64,000 bases of DNA from Bugula neritina (GCA_964035545.1 OZ037769.1:6568429-6632428), one strand, 5' to 3'; counted from the stretch's first letter, positions 23,585 through 40,500 are shown. The notes: generated by a model from the sequence alone, not told the origin. Numbers and translations are program-made.

Positions 23585-24420
23585 ATAAAAAATCTCACAA
23601 GAAATGAATTCAGTTAAATTCATGTTTTAATGAACTACTTAATTATTTGTCATGAGAAAAAGTAACAACTAAAGGGCCAACCACCTATCTACATTATACA
23701 ATAAAATAAATTTCAATAATCATAATTAAAATGTTTTAAAGTCTCAATATATAGTTTGCATAAAGTTCATCTGCCAATATTCCATGGCTGTAACGTTAGA
23801 AATACATCATTGCTTATATACAGAGTATCAGTATACTATATTATGCTTGTTTGACCACCCAACTTAATTTGTGGATATTTGAGCATCAGCTCAGATATAT
23901 GCTACTTTGTTTTAAATTTTACAGCACAATAACATCTTATGAGTGTTTAAATTGGTGAAGTCTAGTCTAGTTTAATGATTTGATATAAGCTTTTTCAAGA
24001 TTTTTTTATAATTAAATTTGTAATAAAATAAGTTTGGTCATTGACATTTATGAAAGCTTTGAAATAACCAAAAATGTGCCCATTAGTATCTACACTTGAT
24101 TAATTGAGGTTGCTTGTCAGACATTATGTATGATCATCAGTAACCTCAAAGCAGTTTGTTGAGATGCTCATCAACTTTGATCTTTTTGATGGATAAAATT
24201 TTTAAATGAAATGGTGAAATTTCAACCAACATGAATTATATTCAATAGAGCTAAAATTTACATAATTAGAGGACATTCAGAACTAAATATACCTAAAATA
24301 TTTCACTTCAGAGTGTAATAAAGTAATAATATAACCTCTAATATTGCATAACATATTACATAATAAATAATATTGCATAATTTCTACAAAAAATTATGTT
24401 GCCACTGTTAGGCAAATTAC
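23585..24420. repeat. ~800-bp direct repeat, copy 2 (upstream of TSR gene)
   Basis: Diverged collinear copy of 19845-20640. A third short match (AATAACCAAAAATGCTTGTTAG... with TAATCTGCCATCATC) lies at about 24855-24965, so this may be a dispersed repeat family as well as a local duplication. Confidence 0.72.
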
Positions 24421-27289
<2,869 letters not shown>

Positions 27290-27483
27290 CTAAAACAAAC
27301 AAACTAATAAATATTTCTAGTATAGGTATGTTATTTGAACATTTCCCAAAACAACTGTTGCAAATCTAAAGAAATAATATGTAATAATGTGAACATTATT
27401 ATTTCAAATCTCAAAAAGATATTATTTTTATATTTATCTTTACTTTAGGGTGTTTCAGTTTATTGTGGAAGAACACCAGAAGA

Positions 27484-27532
27484 ACACCTGGATGACACCT
27501 GGATGACACCTGGATGACACCTGGATGACACC
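27484..27532. repeat. 11-bp tandem repeat, about 4.5 copies
   Basis: Head-to-tail ACACCTGGATG units. Confidence 0.9.
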
Positions 27533-27675
27533 AGTGCAGATTGAAGCACAAACTGGCAAATATGAGACTATTTTGCTATAAAACAACCTGCAGTCCACTA
27601 GCACATGTTTTGCTAAGTGTCTAGATTTGAAAGCTAGGACTGGGCTGTGCTGTATTGTAGAATTGCTACTATACA

Positions 27676-27850
27676 AGCCTGGGAAAAATAGCTTTCAGAA
27701 AAAAAGCTACCCATGAAGACTTCTGGAAGCTATATGAAAAGCTTTGAAATATATAGCTAATGTTCTATGTATAGATGCAGCGTTCATTGTCTCTGTATTA
27801 CCCAACTATATAAGCTAACGCATTACGTGCACAATAAAGTTTATTCATTG
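27676..27850 (+). repeat. Dispersed repeat ending in CACAATAAAG, copy 1
   Basis: Matches 31990-32165: both contain AAAAAGC/TAGCTTTCAG runs, then GTCTCTGTATTACCCAACTA or its relative, then CACAATAAAGTTTATT. A reduced version of the AGCTTTT part occurs at 36240-36330. Origin unknown. Confidence 0.55.
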
Positions 27851-27960
27851 TAATACTACACACTTTAGGCACAAGTTGTCTGTAAAAAATTTTAGCTGCA
27901 TATATAAGCTTAAAAACTTGACATAGATGGTACTAGAATACCTTTGTAGCAAAACAATAC

Positions 27961-29195
27961 ATAGGGGTACAAAAAGCGGGCCAAGTTGTGAGAGAAATTA
28001 TTATTGACTTAGAGTTGTGATTTTTTTAATAACAAGGTAATGACATAATTTTTCCGACATTGTAGTTTAGGGGTGAGTCAAAAACTGTCTTTACCTATTT
28101 TTTGTAAATTGTTAAAGCTTTATAACTTTTTACATTCAAAGGCAACAAGCCTAGATTTGACTGATATTGTTGCCATTGCTTGTCTCTACATTGCTTAACT
28201 AGTATAACAGTAAACTCTAAAATAAATTTTCCTTGAGTCATTTTTATTTTCAATTTGGCCAAGAGGCACAAGAGGCCACGCTGACTGGGGCACAGTGGGC
28301 CACCTGATTATTGCACCCCGATCACTGTTATTAGTTTGTTTGCCCAAAACGTTGGTTGAAATGTTACTAAGATCAATAGATATAGCCATTTCTGACCTTT
28401 TTGTAAAATTTCAAAGACATCATGGTAAGACTACCAAACTACAAAGTGAAGCTCCCCTAATATATGCGTCTGGTAAGGTTGTAGCTTTGCCATTTTGTAC
28501 ATAATACAAAACACTCTGCTGTTGCTACTAGTAGATAGTTTTGATAGTCATTATATACTATATCATTGAGGGAATATACATGTATTCGACTAAAATAAAT
28601 TCCGTACTCCAGCCACAAACCGCAGCCATGCATTTTAGCTACAGTTCATAGAAAAAAGTCCACTCAGAATTTTGTAGTACATGTTATTAGAGTTTTTTTC
28701 TGATAAAGTTCCTCAGAAGTGAAAATAAAAAAAAATTTTTAGTTCTAAACAGTAATGATAATGCGGCACCTTAGAAATAAGTGATGTGTGTTTGATTTTG
28801 CCTTCCTCTGCTATCGGTGGTGGCACAAACTAGACAGCTAAAACATGAATGTTGATGCAGATCTAAAAGAGAATTTTTATTCATTTGTGTATATTAATTA
28901 AATTAAGATCAGATGCAACCAAATCAACAAAATTTCAATATATTTGTTGTGTCCCACCCAGTGGCCTATTGTACTCCTGTACCGGTACCGGGACACAATG
29001 GGCCGATTTTTCTTCATGAGACTTTTATTATTCTGAAAGTTGTGAGGTAGAGAGAGAAAAAACAAACCAATACCTTTAATAGACAACAGATGCAGCATTA
29101 AAACTAGATATTATTGAACTAATAACTTATGAAAAACAGACAAATGAGAGCATTTAAGATTCAAAATTCAGCCCCCCCCTCCTTACCCCCTATAA
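27961..29195. mobile_element. Non-autonomous TIR DNA transposon, copy 2
   Basis: Collinear with 10541-11838: GGGGTACAAAAAGC at the left, two GGGCACARKGGCCAC motifs near 28265-28302, the CCAGTGGCCTATTGTACTCC / GGGACACAATGGGCC pair near 28960-29004, and a right end CCTTACCCCCTATAA. The outermost 26 bp of the left TIR are missing. No ORF. Confidence 0.75.
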
Positions 29196-30463
29196 CATGG
29201 AAAAGAAGCAACAAGCTAAAAAGCTGGCATCACATGATATTATCCCAATGCTTATGATTATACTATTCTGTACTATAACTCTCTGATTTTTCATCAGACT
29301 TTTTTAATCTAAGCTGCTAAATGAAAGAAAAATAACTCGTTTGTCTTTAATCAAACCACTGTCTAACCAACATGCAGTAATAAACCAAGACTCAATTAAG
29401 AAGTTCAGTAAATATTTTATAAATAAAACAGTATCAACTTAAAACAAATTGTTCTTCAATAATAAGGAAAGAACCTAAGTTAATTAAACAAAAAGAAGTA
29501 ATTTAATTGTTTTCTCATTCTAATTAAAGTAAATAAGCATCTTATTTTGTATGCAAGCTTGCACTGTAATGCAATGCCTAAAACTTAATGGTGATGCTAT
29601 TATTTTAGTACAAAATATGCTGGTATAACAGAGTTAATAACATTTGGATCTTGAGCTACTGAAGATGAAGCAGTGATCGATAAAGAAAATTTTCTTCAAC
29701 ACGATTTGAACTAATAAAGGTAAGCAATCGCATCTATAAGTTAGTAGGTTATCTGTCGTCTTAGAGAAAAAAGACGGATGAGATGTAATTCAGATTCATG
29801 CTAAATGGAAAAAAAAATTAAGGGATAGTTGTTAGCCTATTTATGAATATGCATAAGGAGTTAAGGATCAACATTTCCTTCTATTTCATTTCTTTCTTAC
29901 ATTTACTAGTAATATTTAGTAAGACTGGCTCACTTGACTTTACTCAACCTGTGTACACTATCCTACACATGCACATAGAACATACCTGCTATGGTTTCAT
30001 CCCAGATAGACGTTTCCCACTTAGACACTTTTTTATTCTTGTGCCATATATATAGCAATATATCTATATATATATACTTATACCACTGTTGTACTGATTG
30101 CTAAACATGAACTAATAGTTAATGTGAATTATCTGGAATAATATTTCAATTTTCACGAATTTGTGTGGGACAAAAAACAAGACTACATTAATAATAGTTG
30201 GTTATCTTCAATGAATACTTTGTATTAAAATATTACTTTCTTAAACAGCAAGAAGTATAGAAAATGCAAAATTAATAAGTTAATGCAAATCAAAAAAATT
30301 TATTTATGTGCTAAGTAACAAACACTTGATCCAAGTTTATTTGAATATGTAATATATATTTCAATAATATTCAAATAAGTTGCACATTAAATACATATAG
30401 TTATACTGTACTAAAATAAATAGATAGTGTCTAACTGAAATGACACCCCTTCTATGTATGCAT
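29196..30463. other. Non-coding stretch upstream of the MUC4-like gene
   Basis: No exon recognised. At 29990-30035 there is one end (GGTTTCATCCCAGATAGACG) of the MITE family found intact at 46415-46596, with a poor partner near 30427-30450. An upstream 5' UTR exon of the MUC4-like gene must lie somewhere here or further left, because an acceptor precedes its ATG. Confidence 0.45.
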
Positions 30464-30541
30464 GTGAGTGTGAGTGTGAGTGTGAGTGTGAGTGCGAGTG
30501 TGAGTGTGAGTGTGAGTGTGTGTGTGTGTGTGTGTGTTTGT
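30464..30541. repeat. (GTGAGT)n / (TG)n microsatellite
   Basis: About ten GTGAGT units, then TG repeats, about 240 bp above the MUC4-like start codon. Confidence 0.9.
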
Positions 30542-30781
30542 GTAAGAGCTAAAACTAATTGTAGAAATCTTTTTGCTCTTTTTAAAGGGTGTTATCACTT
30601 GAGCTCAATTGCGTAGCTGAATAACTGGTATTAATTATTACTAAAAATAATTATGCTACATTTTTTTTAAAAAATAAAATCAAAATGAGTTGACAAATTC
30701 TGGTGAGTTAGTCAAGTTGCGAAAGATAAAAAATTAATCTGTAATATTTTTTGAGTTACAGGTTTTAAAAGGAAAGAGACC

Positions 30782-31511
30782 ATGGAAGTTTTCAGTAAAA
30801 AAATTGCTGTAATGTTCTTTATATGGATTGTCAAAAAGCAGGAATGTAGTTCAACCACCAGTTCTTTTACATCTGCTTCTACCATTAATTATAATACTTA
30901 TTCTGCTGCAACGTTTACTACTTCTGCCTATAATACTCCTACCACCACAACGCCTCCCTCTCCCACCACTACTTATAATATTTATACCACTACAACGCCT
31001 CCTGTTTTAACCACTACCTATAATACTCCTACCACCACAGCGCATCTTGCTATCACCACTGCTTACAGTGCTTCTTCCACCACCACAATGTCTCCCACTC
31101 TTACCACTGCCTATATTACTTCTACCACCCCAACACCTACTCCTCTCACCACCACTTACACAACTCCTACCACTACTTATAATAATCCTACCACCACAAC
31201 ACCTGCCACCACATCTTATAATAATCATACCAATTCTACCACCCTGACACCTATCACTGCCACTACTATGACTTATACTATTTCTACCACCCCAATGCCT
31301 AACGATAACTCTACTACTAATTTCACCTCAACACTTGCTTTTAATACAACTGATTCGATTGAAATGGAACAAACTAATTTTTCAACAATGACCACCACTT
31401 CAGTGTTAACAGAAGCTACTACAACTAGACTGTGGTGTGATGATGGAAAGTTAACAAATGCTTCTATAGAAATCTTAACCAACAACTCAACTTCCACTCA
31501 TCTGACAAACA
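30782..31511 (+). other. Exon 1: signal peptide and mucin-type Thr/Ser/Pro region
   Basis: Starts [20 protein letters not shown], whose hydrophobic core could be a signal peptide, although KK follows the core. About 190 residues of irregular TTTYN(T/I)PTTTTP-type repeats follow, then NTTD, TNFS and NNST sequons. It is a dense O-glycosylation substrate. The repeats are degenerate at DNA level (CTACCACC-type units), unlike a young minisatellite. Confidence 0.8.
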
Positions 31512-34500
31512 GTAAGTGTGTAATAACACTTTTCTATACTCTATGTTTCAACTTATATTAATATTGTCTATCGTGTTGTACTTTTGATAAAAAAAGCTTA
31601 TTGGCTAATTTGAACACTTCATTGTTTAAAAGAAAATTAGCTGAGTGAATAATGATTAAGGTAAACTGTAGATCAAATCTTTGTACAATTTAAATCTAAT
31701 CACATAATAATTGTTCTGTCTATCGCTATAGAATAATAAGTAGGCTTATACATTATGCAGGTTCGAGCCCATTCCTGCAGAAAAAATATTATTTTTGAGA
31801 AATGCAGCATACATGACTAGACAACTTCTAAAATTTACTCATACAATTAATGATGTTCAAGTTATGATTTAGTATATTATGTCATCTAGTAGTTTAATCA
31901 AGAACTTGCTTAATTCTATTAAGCATTCTGTTCATCATCAAAATCTAAAAAATGCAAGTATTAGTGGTATTGAATTATAATATTGTTGCTATACAAGTTT
32001 TCAGGAAAAAAGCCATAAAAAGCTTTTATTGAAAAAGCTATAAATAGCTTTCAGCTAAATATAATAGTTAATTATAGCCAATGTTTTTGCATATTATACT
32101 GATTCTTTCTGTATTGCTCAACTATCTAACATGTCCTGCACACAATAAAGCTTATTTTTTATGATCAAATGTTATTATTTTTTTAAATATTGTGTTTTAG
32201 ACTTGTTGTATCCTTTTGGACAAGAAGCTGGGGACATGGTAGAATTATATGCAGTTGATTCATGCTATCCTATTTATCATCCTAACTTCCCCATGTTTGG
32301 AAAAAGATATTCTACTATATATGTATGGTTATTTTCTATAGAGATTAGAGAGTATATCTTGTGCTGAGCAAAACTGCATATAACTGTTTTAGTAAAATTA
32401 CAAATAATATATTTACAGAGCTGTCTACAAAGAGTGCTTAAATAGCCTAAAACTAATAATAATGCAACATTGCAAGAGCATCAATGGTTGTTGAAACATA
32501 TTTCTTAAGCATGCAAAGGTCGCAAATTATAGCTAATTTATTCAGAATCTTATGACAAAAAAATGCTGCATGCAGTGCTTCTTATTATTTGTGTGTGAAT
32601 ACATTCATATACTTGTATACATACTATAACAATACTGTCCATGGCTGCTATTCAATTAAATGAAATTTCATAAAAAGTATTTCTGCAGCAATTACTGGTA
32701 AAAAGAAGCCAGTAGATTGTTTAAAACAAGTCTTTACATAGAATCCAACTCTCATATAATACTGAAGAAATATTAAGTTTGTTACATGCAATGTAATAAA
32801 CTGCATAATTGCCTCACCCATTTCGAATTGTATAAAATATAACATAGCATATAACAGTTTTATAAAGCCAATATGTTTAGAGTTTTCTGCTCTTACAATA
32901 GCATGTATAATTCTGAATTTTAGATCTGCAGCAATGGATTGATATCTTTCAAGTACCCCAACACAAATTACATCCCATACAGATTTCCTCAACTGTCAGC
33001 ACCAATCATCTCCCCTTACTGGAGAGATCTTGTCCTTGACAATCATGGCAAACTATACTACCGAGAAACAACTGATCCCGAGTTGTTGAGAAATGTGTCT
33101 GCAGCCAGTAAGCACCGGACAAATGTTTCTCAAAATACTTCCTTTTGATATAAAATCAATTTCATCACTAAAACTGCACCTTAATTATGAATTGTATCTA
33201 TACGATCAACAAAAGTTTGATGTCCAAAAAGTTTGGCTGGTTTTGCCATTCAACTGCTTAAAATAATACAAATTGTATTCTATTATTTGCAGGCTTTGAC
33301 TGTAGAAACTGTAAAATACCTATATACTATATTTTTCTTACACATAAACTGTAGTATTATTTTAGCTGAGTGTATGCTGCAGTAACCAGTTTCTTTTGTT
33401 TCAAGAAAAGTAGTTGCAAAAAACATACGCATCAAAACGTATAAGTGAGTTTCACAAATACTTTTTAAACTTCTATAGTAGTGAATGGAAACAAGACAAG
33501 AGATGGCGAAAACTTTGAGGCAAGTTGGATGATGATAGCCACTTGGTACCAAGTTCGTTGGTATAATAAACCTGGATCTACTAATCAGGTTTGTTTTATT
33601 ACTTTGCCAGGTGCAAGTAGTCACGCTGTTCATGCTACCGGTTAAAGAGAGTCGTCATAGGTGCTATTGAGCAATTAAGGCTTGAATCAGATCATATTGA
33701 GCATGAATGTATATTCTTCTAGCTTGTTGTAGGTAAAACGTATAATCTAGCTAATCAAATATAGAAAAACATTTTCTGATTTATACGTATAACAACAAAT
33801 AGCCAAATTTATGAGCTAATATAAACCAAATTTATTAGGATAATTAGCTCAAATTTACTAAAGTTATTCATTCACGCAATTGAACCAAATTTGCTAATAC
33901 ATGTTAACCGCAGTTGCCAACCAAAATACTTAATTACATCATTCAGATACATTTACATACACAATTTAGCTTATAGATTTAACAAAATAATATATTTTTT
34001 TAATGTCATATATGTCCAGTATGAATCAACAGTATAATCTTAGCTTATATGTAGGTAGTAGTGCAAAAACAGTCAGACAACGGCAAATAAAACAGATTTA
34101 TTGCTGGGAGCAAAACCTTGAGTTAAAAATTATGCTATATGCTGAAAAACAGTCTAGATTAGACATAGTTAATGTCATGAGTATATGTAACTACCACTTA
34201 CCTTTTGCTGTAAGCATAGGTAGTTTAAAAATTGAAGGTTTTATAGCAATATATTTAATGGCTATATTTTACAAACTATTGAATATATGTTGCAAAAAAC
34301 TGTTTTGCTATATATATTACCAATATAATTTATTCTAGAACAAATTTTAGAAATTTAAATAGAAACTTACTGTTGGCGGTTTAAAGTACCAATATACCTA
34401 TATAATTTATTTTTCACGATATATATATTTAAAATGACAAATAAAATTTTGCGTGTCCATCAATATTTGCAAAGAAATAGACTACCTATTATATAAAATA

Positions 34501-37500
34501 AAATGTATAGCCTACAATTGCAGCGAAATATAGCAAGTTAGTTCTCTAGATCAAGCTATTTTATAGAGAAGCACATTTCAAGTTGTACTCGCTACTAACG
34601 GGACAGAAACATATGCCATGTTTAACTATCAAGAAATAGATGTGACCAATGGAGGCAATGCTCAGGTATTGGTATAGTTAATCTTTTATATTTGAGTAAT
34701 TCTACAGAATTGTTAGCTATACTATACATTGTATTATATTATATTTTTATAATAGCCATCCTATATGTAAGCTACATAGCTCTTTAATTTTGGTGCTAGC
34801 ATCATTCTTGGCAACTTAACGGCATGGTGAATTTGAAAATCTACACTCCTACAAGTATTAAGTATATTTGTATAGATGCCATCTTATACACTGCAATACG
34901 TATATTTATGATGCAGATAGGTTATGATATGGGTGATTACACCAACTACTACTCCCATGATTTGGCCTTTTCTGGTGAAGAATATAACATAGTGTGTGAA
35001 AGTAACATTAATATCCCTGGAAGATTCATATTTAACATTGGTGAGATTATTCTGTATGCAAAGTTATTTTAATCACAACTACTATCATATAGTAAACTTA
35101 TGCGGTTTTTACAGTTAATTCTCATTGGCAATTGGCCAAACAGAACAAAGCGGGGATAGATGAGAATAGGTGAGAAAAGAAATATATGTATATAATTTCT
35201 GTTCATTTAGGATCAGGTGGAGCTAAAGAGAGGGAACCAGAGCCATGGAGTGAACCCACTGCTTGGTCCTCATCAAGATTGTACCCCTGGGGTACTGAAC
35301 ACGGAGATACAGATCTCATGGATGAACCAGAAGACTGGCGGAAATACTATCTCTGTACAAGGCTATCATTGAATGGAAAAGCTGGAGCTTTGTTTTTTGA
35401 TCGAAGACACAATCAGATACACGTAATCTTTAGCTTAAATTGGTTACTACATTGTTAACTCAGTTTTCTTATTATTAGTTAAAACTTTGTGATGAACAAA
35501 AGATGCCATATATAATTAATTTTGCCAGTTTAAATTAAGTCTCAGAGATTATCTACCGTGCATATTCTCAGATAACAATTAAAACTTTGATTCAATTTCA
35601 TTAAAATTTTATAAGTTGCAGATTAAGTTTTATTGCAGCAAAATTATTTCATGACATAAAATACAAGTGCATATAATAGGTTATAATTTTGCATTCTATT
35701 GAGCGTGAAAATAAATATTTTCTAGATTTGTAAAAATGGAATTATTAGCTTCAACATAGACTGGATGCAGTCTTATCCTTGGAAATTTGGTACTAGCTGG
35801 TGGTACTATTCAACATCATTCTTTTCTCCTTTATGGGGTCGGTCTGATGAAGCTTCAATGAGTTTGTTAGCTGATGAATGGCCTGAGGCCAGGACCAGAG
35901 TCTACTATGGGGTGTATGAAAGAAATGTAGCCATGAGTTATGAAACAAGAAGTGTCTTAGACAGAGCTCAACTAGATGTGGAACAATCAGGTATAGTGAC
36001 ACTTATTTGGCAAATTTTAACTCAAGAAACACCAACAGCTGTGAGTTAGTAAGTTTGAATTTAGTAATATATTGTTATTGTACCTTCATAGCTCAATGAA
36101 ACTTAACAAAGTTATAATATATTAAACATCATGATTAGTTTTTTAGAACCAGCAAGTGGCTTTGACAACTCCAACTTATAAAGTGAAATCTGTATAAAAC
36201 TATATTTTCTTATGTAAGAATAAGTTGTGAATAATAAGTTCACTACCTTTTTGTTCTAGCTTTAAGTAAAATATTGTTTGATGAAAGCTTTTTGTGAAAG
36301 CTTTTGCAATAGCTTTTTACTGGTAGCTTTTGTTTGATGAGTCAGTACAGCTCAAATTTCCTCTTGTTAAAGATGCAGGAAACTTAAAATTTATTGTCCA
36401 AATGATTGGTACAGTTTTGCGAGAAATATAGACGGTTGGCATTAGGCAAACGGTTGAGTTGTAGCCTACATCTGTGCATCCAGCACACAGCATTCGTGCT
36501 ATCACAAGACATAGGCATTTGTGCCACTCAGCATTGGTGCTGACACAATCATTATATTACTGTTAATGCAAATTGGCTAACTTTTCATTGCTATACAGGA
36601 GAAGCTGTTGCTAATTTTACACCAACCTGGGTGCTAGTTGTCACTTGGCTGAACTTAGCCCCTGATGAGGGATGCAGGTGGAGAAGTATTTACGAAAAGC
36701 TGTACAGCCACTATTACTGGTATTACTGGTGGTACTCTCCTGACCACTGTAAAGATAGAGCATGGAAAATGGAGGTAAGAAAATAAAATATGAGCATTAT
36801 TTGCTGTTGAAAAACTTAATTTAAGAGTGATACTATTTCTAAGCTGATGGCTTGGATCTACTTTATAAAAATAAAAAAAGTAATACTGCAGTTTCACAAA
36901 AGTTCCAAAATTGCAGGTTTTTCGGGTCAACGTGAATTTAAACAAATAATATGTTGTCACAGCATGTCTTCTCTCATGCTGCTGAATTATATGACCAGTT
37001 TTCAATTCTAGCGTAAAGTAATTTTTCAATCAATGATTTACAAGCTATTGCTTTTTTGTACCTGATATAGTTATACAAATATAAGAAGGTTTCAAATGTA
37101 TATCTATAAATCAAGCAAGAAGAATTTGAGAATGAACATGAAATGCATCATCAGTTTTACATTTATCTTTTTAATGTTTGATAAAAATTAACCATAAACG
37201 TACTTAAAATCAATTATATTATGTAATTGATAGTGTACTATAATCTAAAAAAAACATATATGCATTTTGTTTGCTTAAACACAATCTTTTGCTTTTGATA
37301 GATTAATCATTTCCAAGCAGTCTTTATAACGAACGGTGTTTACTCATTTATAAAATACAACTATCCGGAAGATGGCATCAATTGGGCATACCCAGGTGAA
37401 GTAAAATTATATTGTAGCTAATTTGTTTATCCTTACAAACAGTGCAGTGGTTTTGGTAAAGGAAGTTCGTCACGATTGATTAAACAAGCATTGTCTATAA

Positions 37501-40500
37501 CTTGCAATTGTAGGAGTAACACAATTAACTACCAGTACTGCTCAAAGCAGTTCAGTCTACTTGTATGGAGTAGCAGTGGGAGGCTTCCAGTCTGAACTTG
37601 CTAACGGCAGCATCATCTCTAAGAATTTACCTCAAAGTGGTTCACTTGGATTCATCAACATTGATGACCAACCTGGAAATATGAATGGTATGCTTATATG
37701 CTTTCTACCTAATTTGTATATGCCAAAGTTTATTATTTTTTCTATATCGAAATAGACCAGGGCTGAATGTGGCCCTCAGCCTACATTTATATGGCCTCTC
37801 AAAGGCGTGAAAATACAATTAATTTTTCGCGGTATACATGAATTAAAGTAAAAAACTACTTTTCAAACGTTTTATTTATACACAAGGTACAAAAAATTCG
37901 GCCTGCATTAACTATTATTGATACTTTATTGTATAATTATTAATAAGAATTTAAAATAAAACAATTTGAAAAATACTGACGCTCTGGCCCCCAGCACAAG
38001 CTAAAGTTTGCAATGTGGCCCTCACCACTGAAATATTCCCTTTAAGTGGTACAATTGCTCTGAAAAGGTTTGATGCTCTTGAAAGAGACAAATAAATATA
38101 GTATATATGCATATGAATTGTGTAATAATTATTGTGATTGGATGGCAGACAAGCGAGTTGGAGAGTGGCTGTTCAGAGTAGAGAATTCTGATGGAGCAGA
38201 AGAAGCAGCAGTTAAATGTCTAAAGTGGGTGGCGGAACAAAATAAAGAAGTATACGATGCATATAACCAAAGATCACATTGCCCACAGACTGGGTGGCAG
38301 GCATGGCGGGATCAAAGGCTAGAAATTACTAGTAGCATAGAAGTGAAAGCTTTAATGACTATATGATTCCTAATTGATCTTTACATAAATTATGAACAAC
38401 TGAATATTTATAATATTTTCCTGCAGATTCCGATGGTATTATGATGGTCACAGAACCTACTATGGCAGCTGGTGTTATCAAACAGTATTCCCTGAACCTT
38501 CTACTGGTTTGAGTCAGCGCTGCTGCTACAGTTGGTCTTCATGGTCTCTTATAACTCATTTCCCTTACCATGGACATGTAACTGATGTTGTAAGTATTGT
38601 CAATTTCACAATAATATGTTGCATGAAGTGTGCTGCTATAACTATAATATCAAAAAATGGCATCAATCTAATATTTTATCAAACATGTATAGTTTAGAGT
38701 TTATATTTCACTTAAATATGATTCCACCGAGCATTTTATAAAAAATAAGTATAAGTTATCAGAATTCAAAAAATGCCCAAGATTTTATGATTTAGTTGTT
38801 ATCTGCCCTTACTCAATGCATTTAAATAATGTATCAGCCAATTTATACCATATTGAACTTGCTTTTTTAATGCATATGTTTGTGTGCAAAATTGAGTAAG
38901 TTTCAAATTTTCAAGCAATAAGAAAGAGGCCAAGTAGTAAAAAAACTTATGTTTTTATTGTAAAAATTCAAAATTTTATAATATTGTCCCTTTATGCATG
39001 GGCATGAGATAATACAAAATAATAATTTTCATCAATTTTTTTCAATATTATAGAAGAATATGATAGCACAAAACTAAACTGCAATAATATTCAACTTCAA
39101 TTGCTGCAGCTTCATGAAGATAATGAACTGGAAGGTTACAAACTCTGCTGTGTAGAGGCTGTAGGCTTGTGCAAAGAATTCTACAAAGTCCGCCCGGTTA
39201 ATGACGGTTCTCTTTATGACCCTCCCACAAGATGTAAGAGAAATTTATTCTTCTGAATTGAATCTATTTTGAGCATCAAATAATCTTCTGTGAGTCATCT
39301 TATTTATAACGGCCATAGCTCAGACTTTCATCACAATATAAGCTCTAACAAGTGTTGGTACATAGTATGCTCATATAATGTTTATTGACGTGGTTTATCC
39401 AAGATTTAGTACATCTAATATATGGTATAATTTGTTCGTATTCTTTGATCCAAAAATATTTTAACCTCTGATCCATTCTGAAATTTATGCCAAGCAAATT
39501 TTTAAACTTTTACGTATAATTGACTTTATGAAGATGTTGCAGCAATTTTTGAATCAAAAACTAAGAATGAGAAAACTATAATGCCATGCACTTGGTAACT
39601 AAATTGTTCTCATGATCAAATTGCATGTGAAATAACTTAGTAAATTTAGTGTTATTACCAAATAATTTTTGCTTTCTAAAATTATTCAGCTGTTGCTAAT
39701 GCAGCTACTTTTGTAGTTCAAGTTAGGCTTATAAAGTAAACATAATCACTTGTATTAATATCATAAACAACATATACATTGTAGATAAATTTAGAGTATT
39801 GTATTATTACTTTGTTTATTATTATAAAATGTATAGTTATTTAGATGTTCAAGCATATGAACTATTTTTAGCATTTCTACAAGTAATTTTTATACTTGCA
39901 AACGAAAATACCTGATCTTTTTAATACAAAGTTCTAATTATTTCCTAAGATTTAAGTTTATTTTCGATAATTTTTTGCCAATTTATAACCAGCTATCATG
40001 CTGCATTGTCCTAAACCTTGGTTTTGCCATTACAAGTTCAAGGTACTCACTTTATTATAGCAAAAGCTGTAAGCTCTGCTTAATATTGTTAATCGTGTTC
40101 AAATTTGCAATTCTTTATCACGTTTAAACAGGCCTATTTTAAATCAGGAAACATCGTTTCATTACTCAACAGAAACTTACTTAAAATTATTTGTTCCAAA
40201 AATTAAGTTGCTAACTTATGTCAGCTGTAGTTACTATAGTGCTGAACTTAAATCTGAACAGAGAGTAAATTGTTTATTGATGAGAAATTTGGCTTTGAAC
40301 AAAGAAATATATTATGCTCTATACTTCCCATATGTTTCAGGGCCATGGTTTGGAGATCCTCACATAGTAACATCTGATGGCTTTTCATACACGTTTAACG
40401 GACTTGGGGAATATTTATTTACAAGGATAGGAGATAATGATACAATCATACAGGCCAGAACTGAAAGAGTAAAGTTGGAAGATGGAAGTAAGTACATTTA

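Noticed and set aside
30828-31497. Leu/Pro-rich and Gly/Ser-rich ORFs over the mucin exon, including antisense ones
   Set aside because: Shadows of the Thr-rich coding frame. The chosen frame has a start codon, signal-peptide core and a spliced continuation into NIDO.
31741-31790. B-box-like GGTTCGAGCCC near 31762
   Set aside because: No A box at a proper distance and no SINE body, so probably chance.
32648-32992. 114-codon minus-strand ORF
   Set aside because: Overlaps exon 3 of the MUC4-like gene in antisense and has no domain.
34003-34338. 111-codon plus-strand ORF in the MUC4-like gene
   Set aside because: It lies in intron 4. No splice sites fit, and the NIDO domain is continuous without it.
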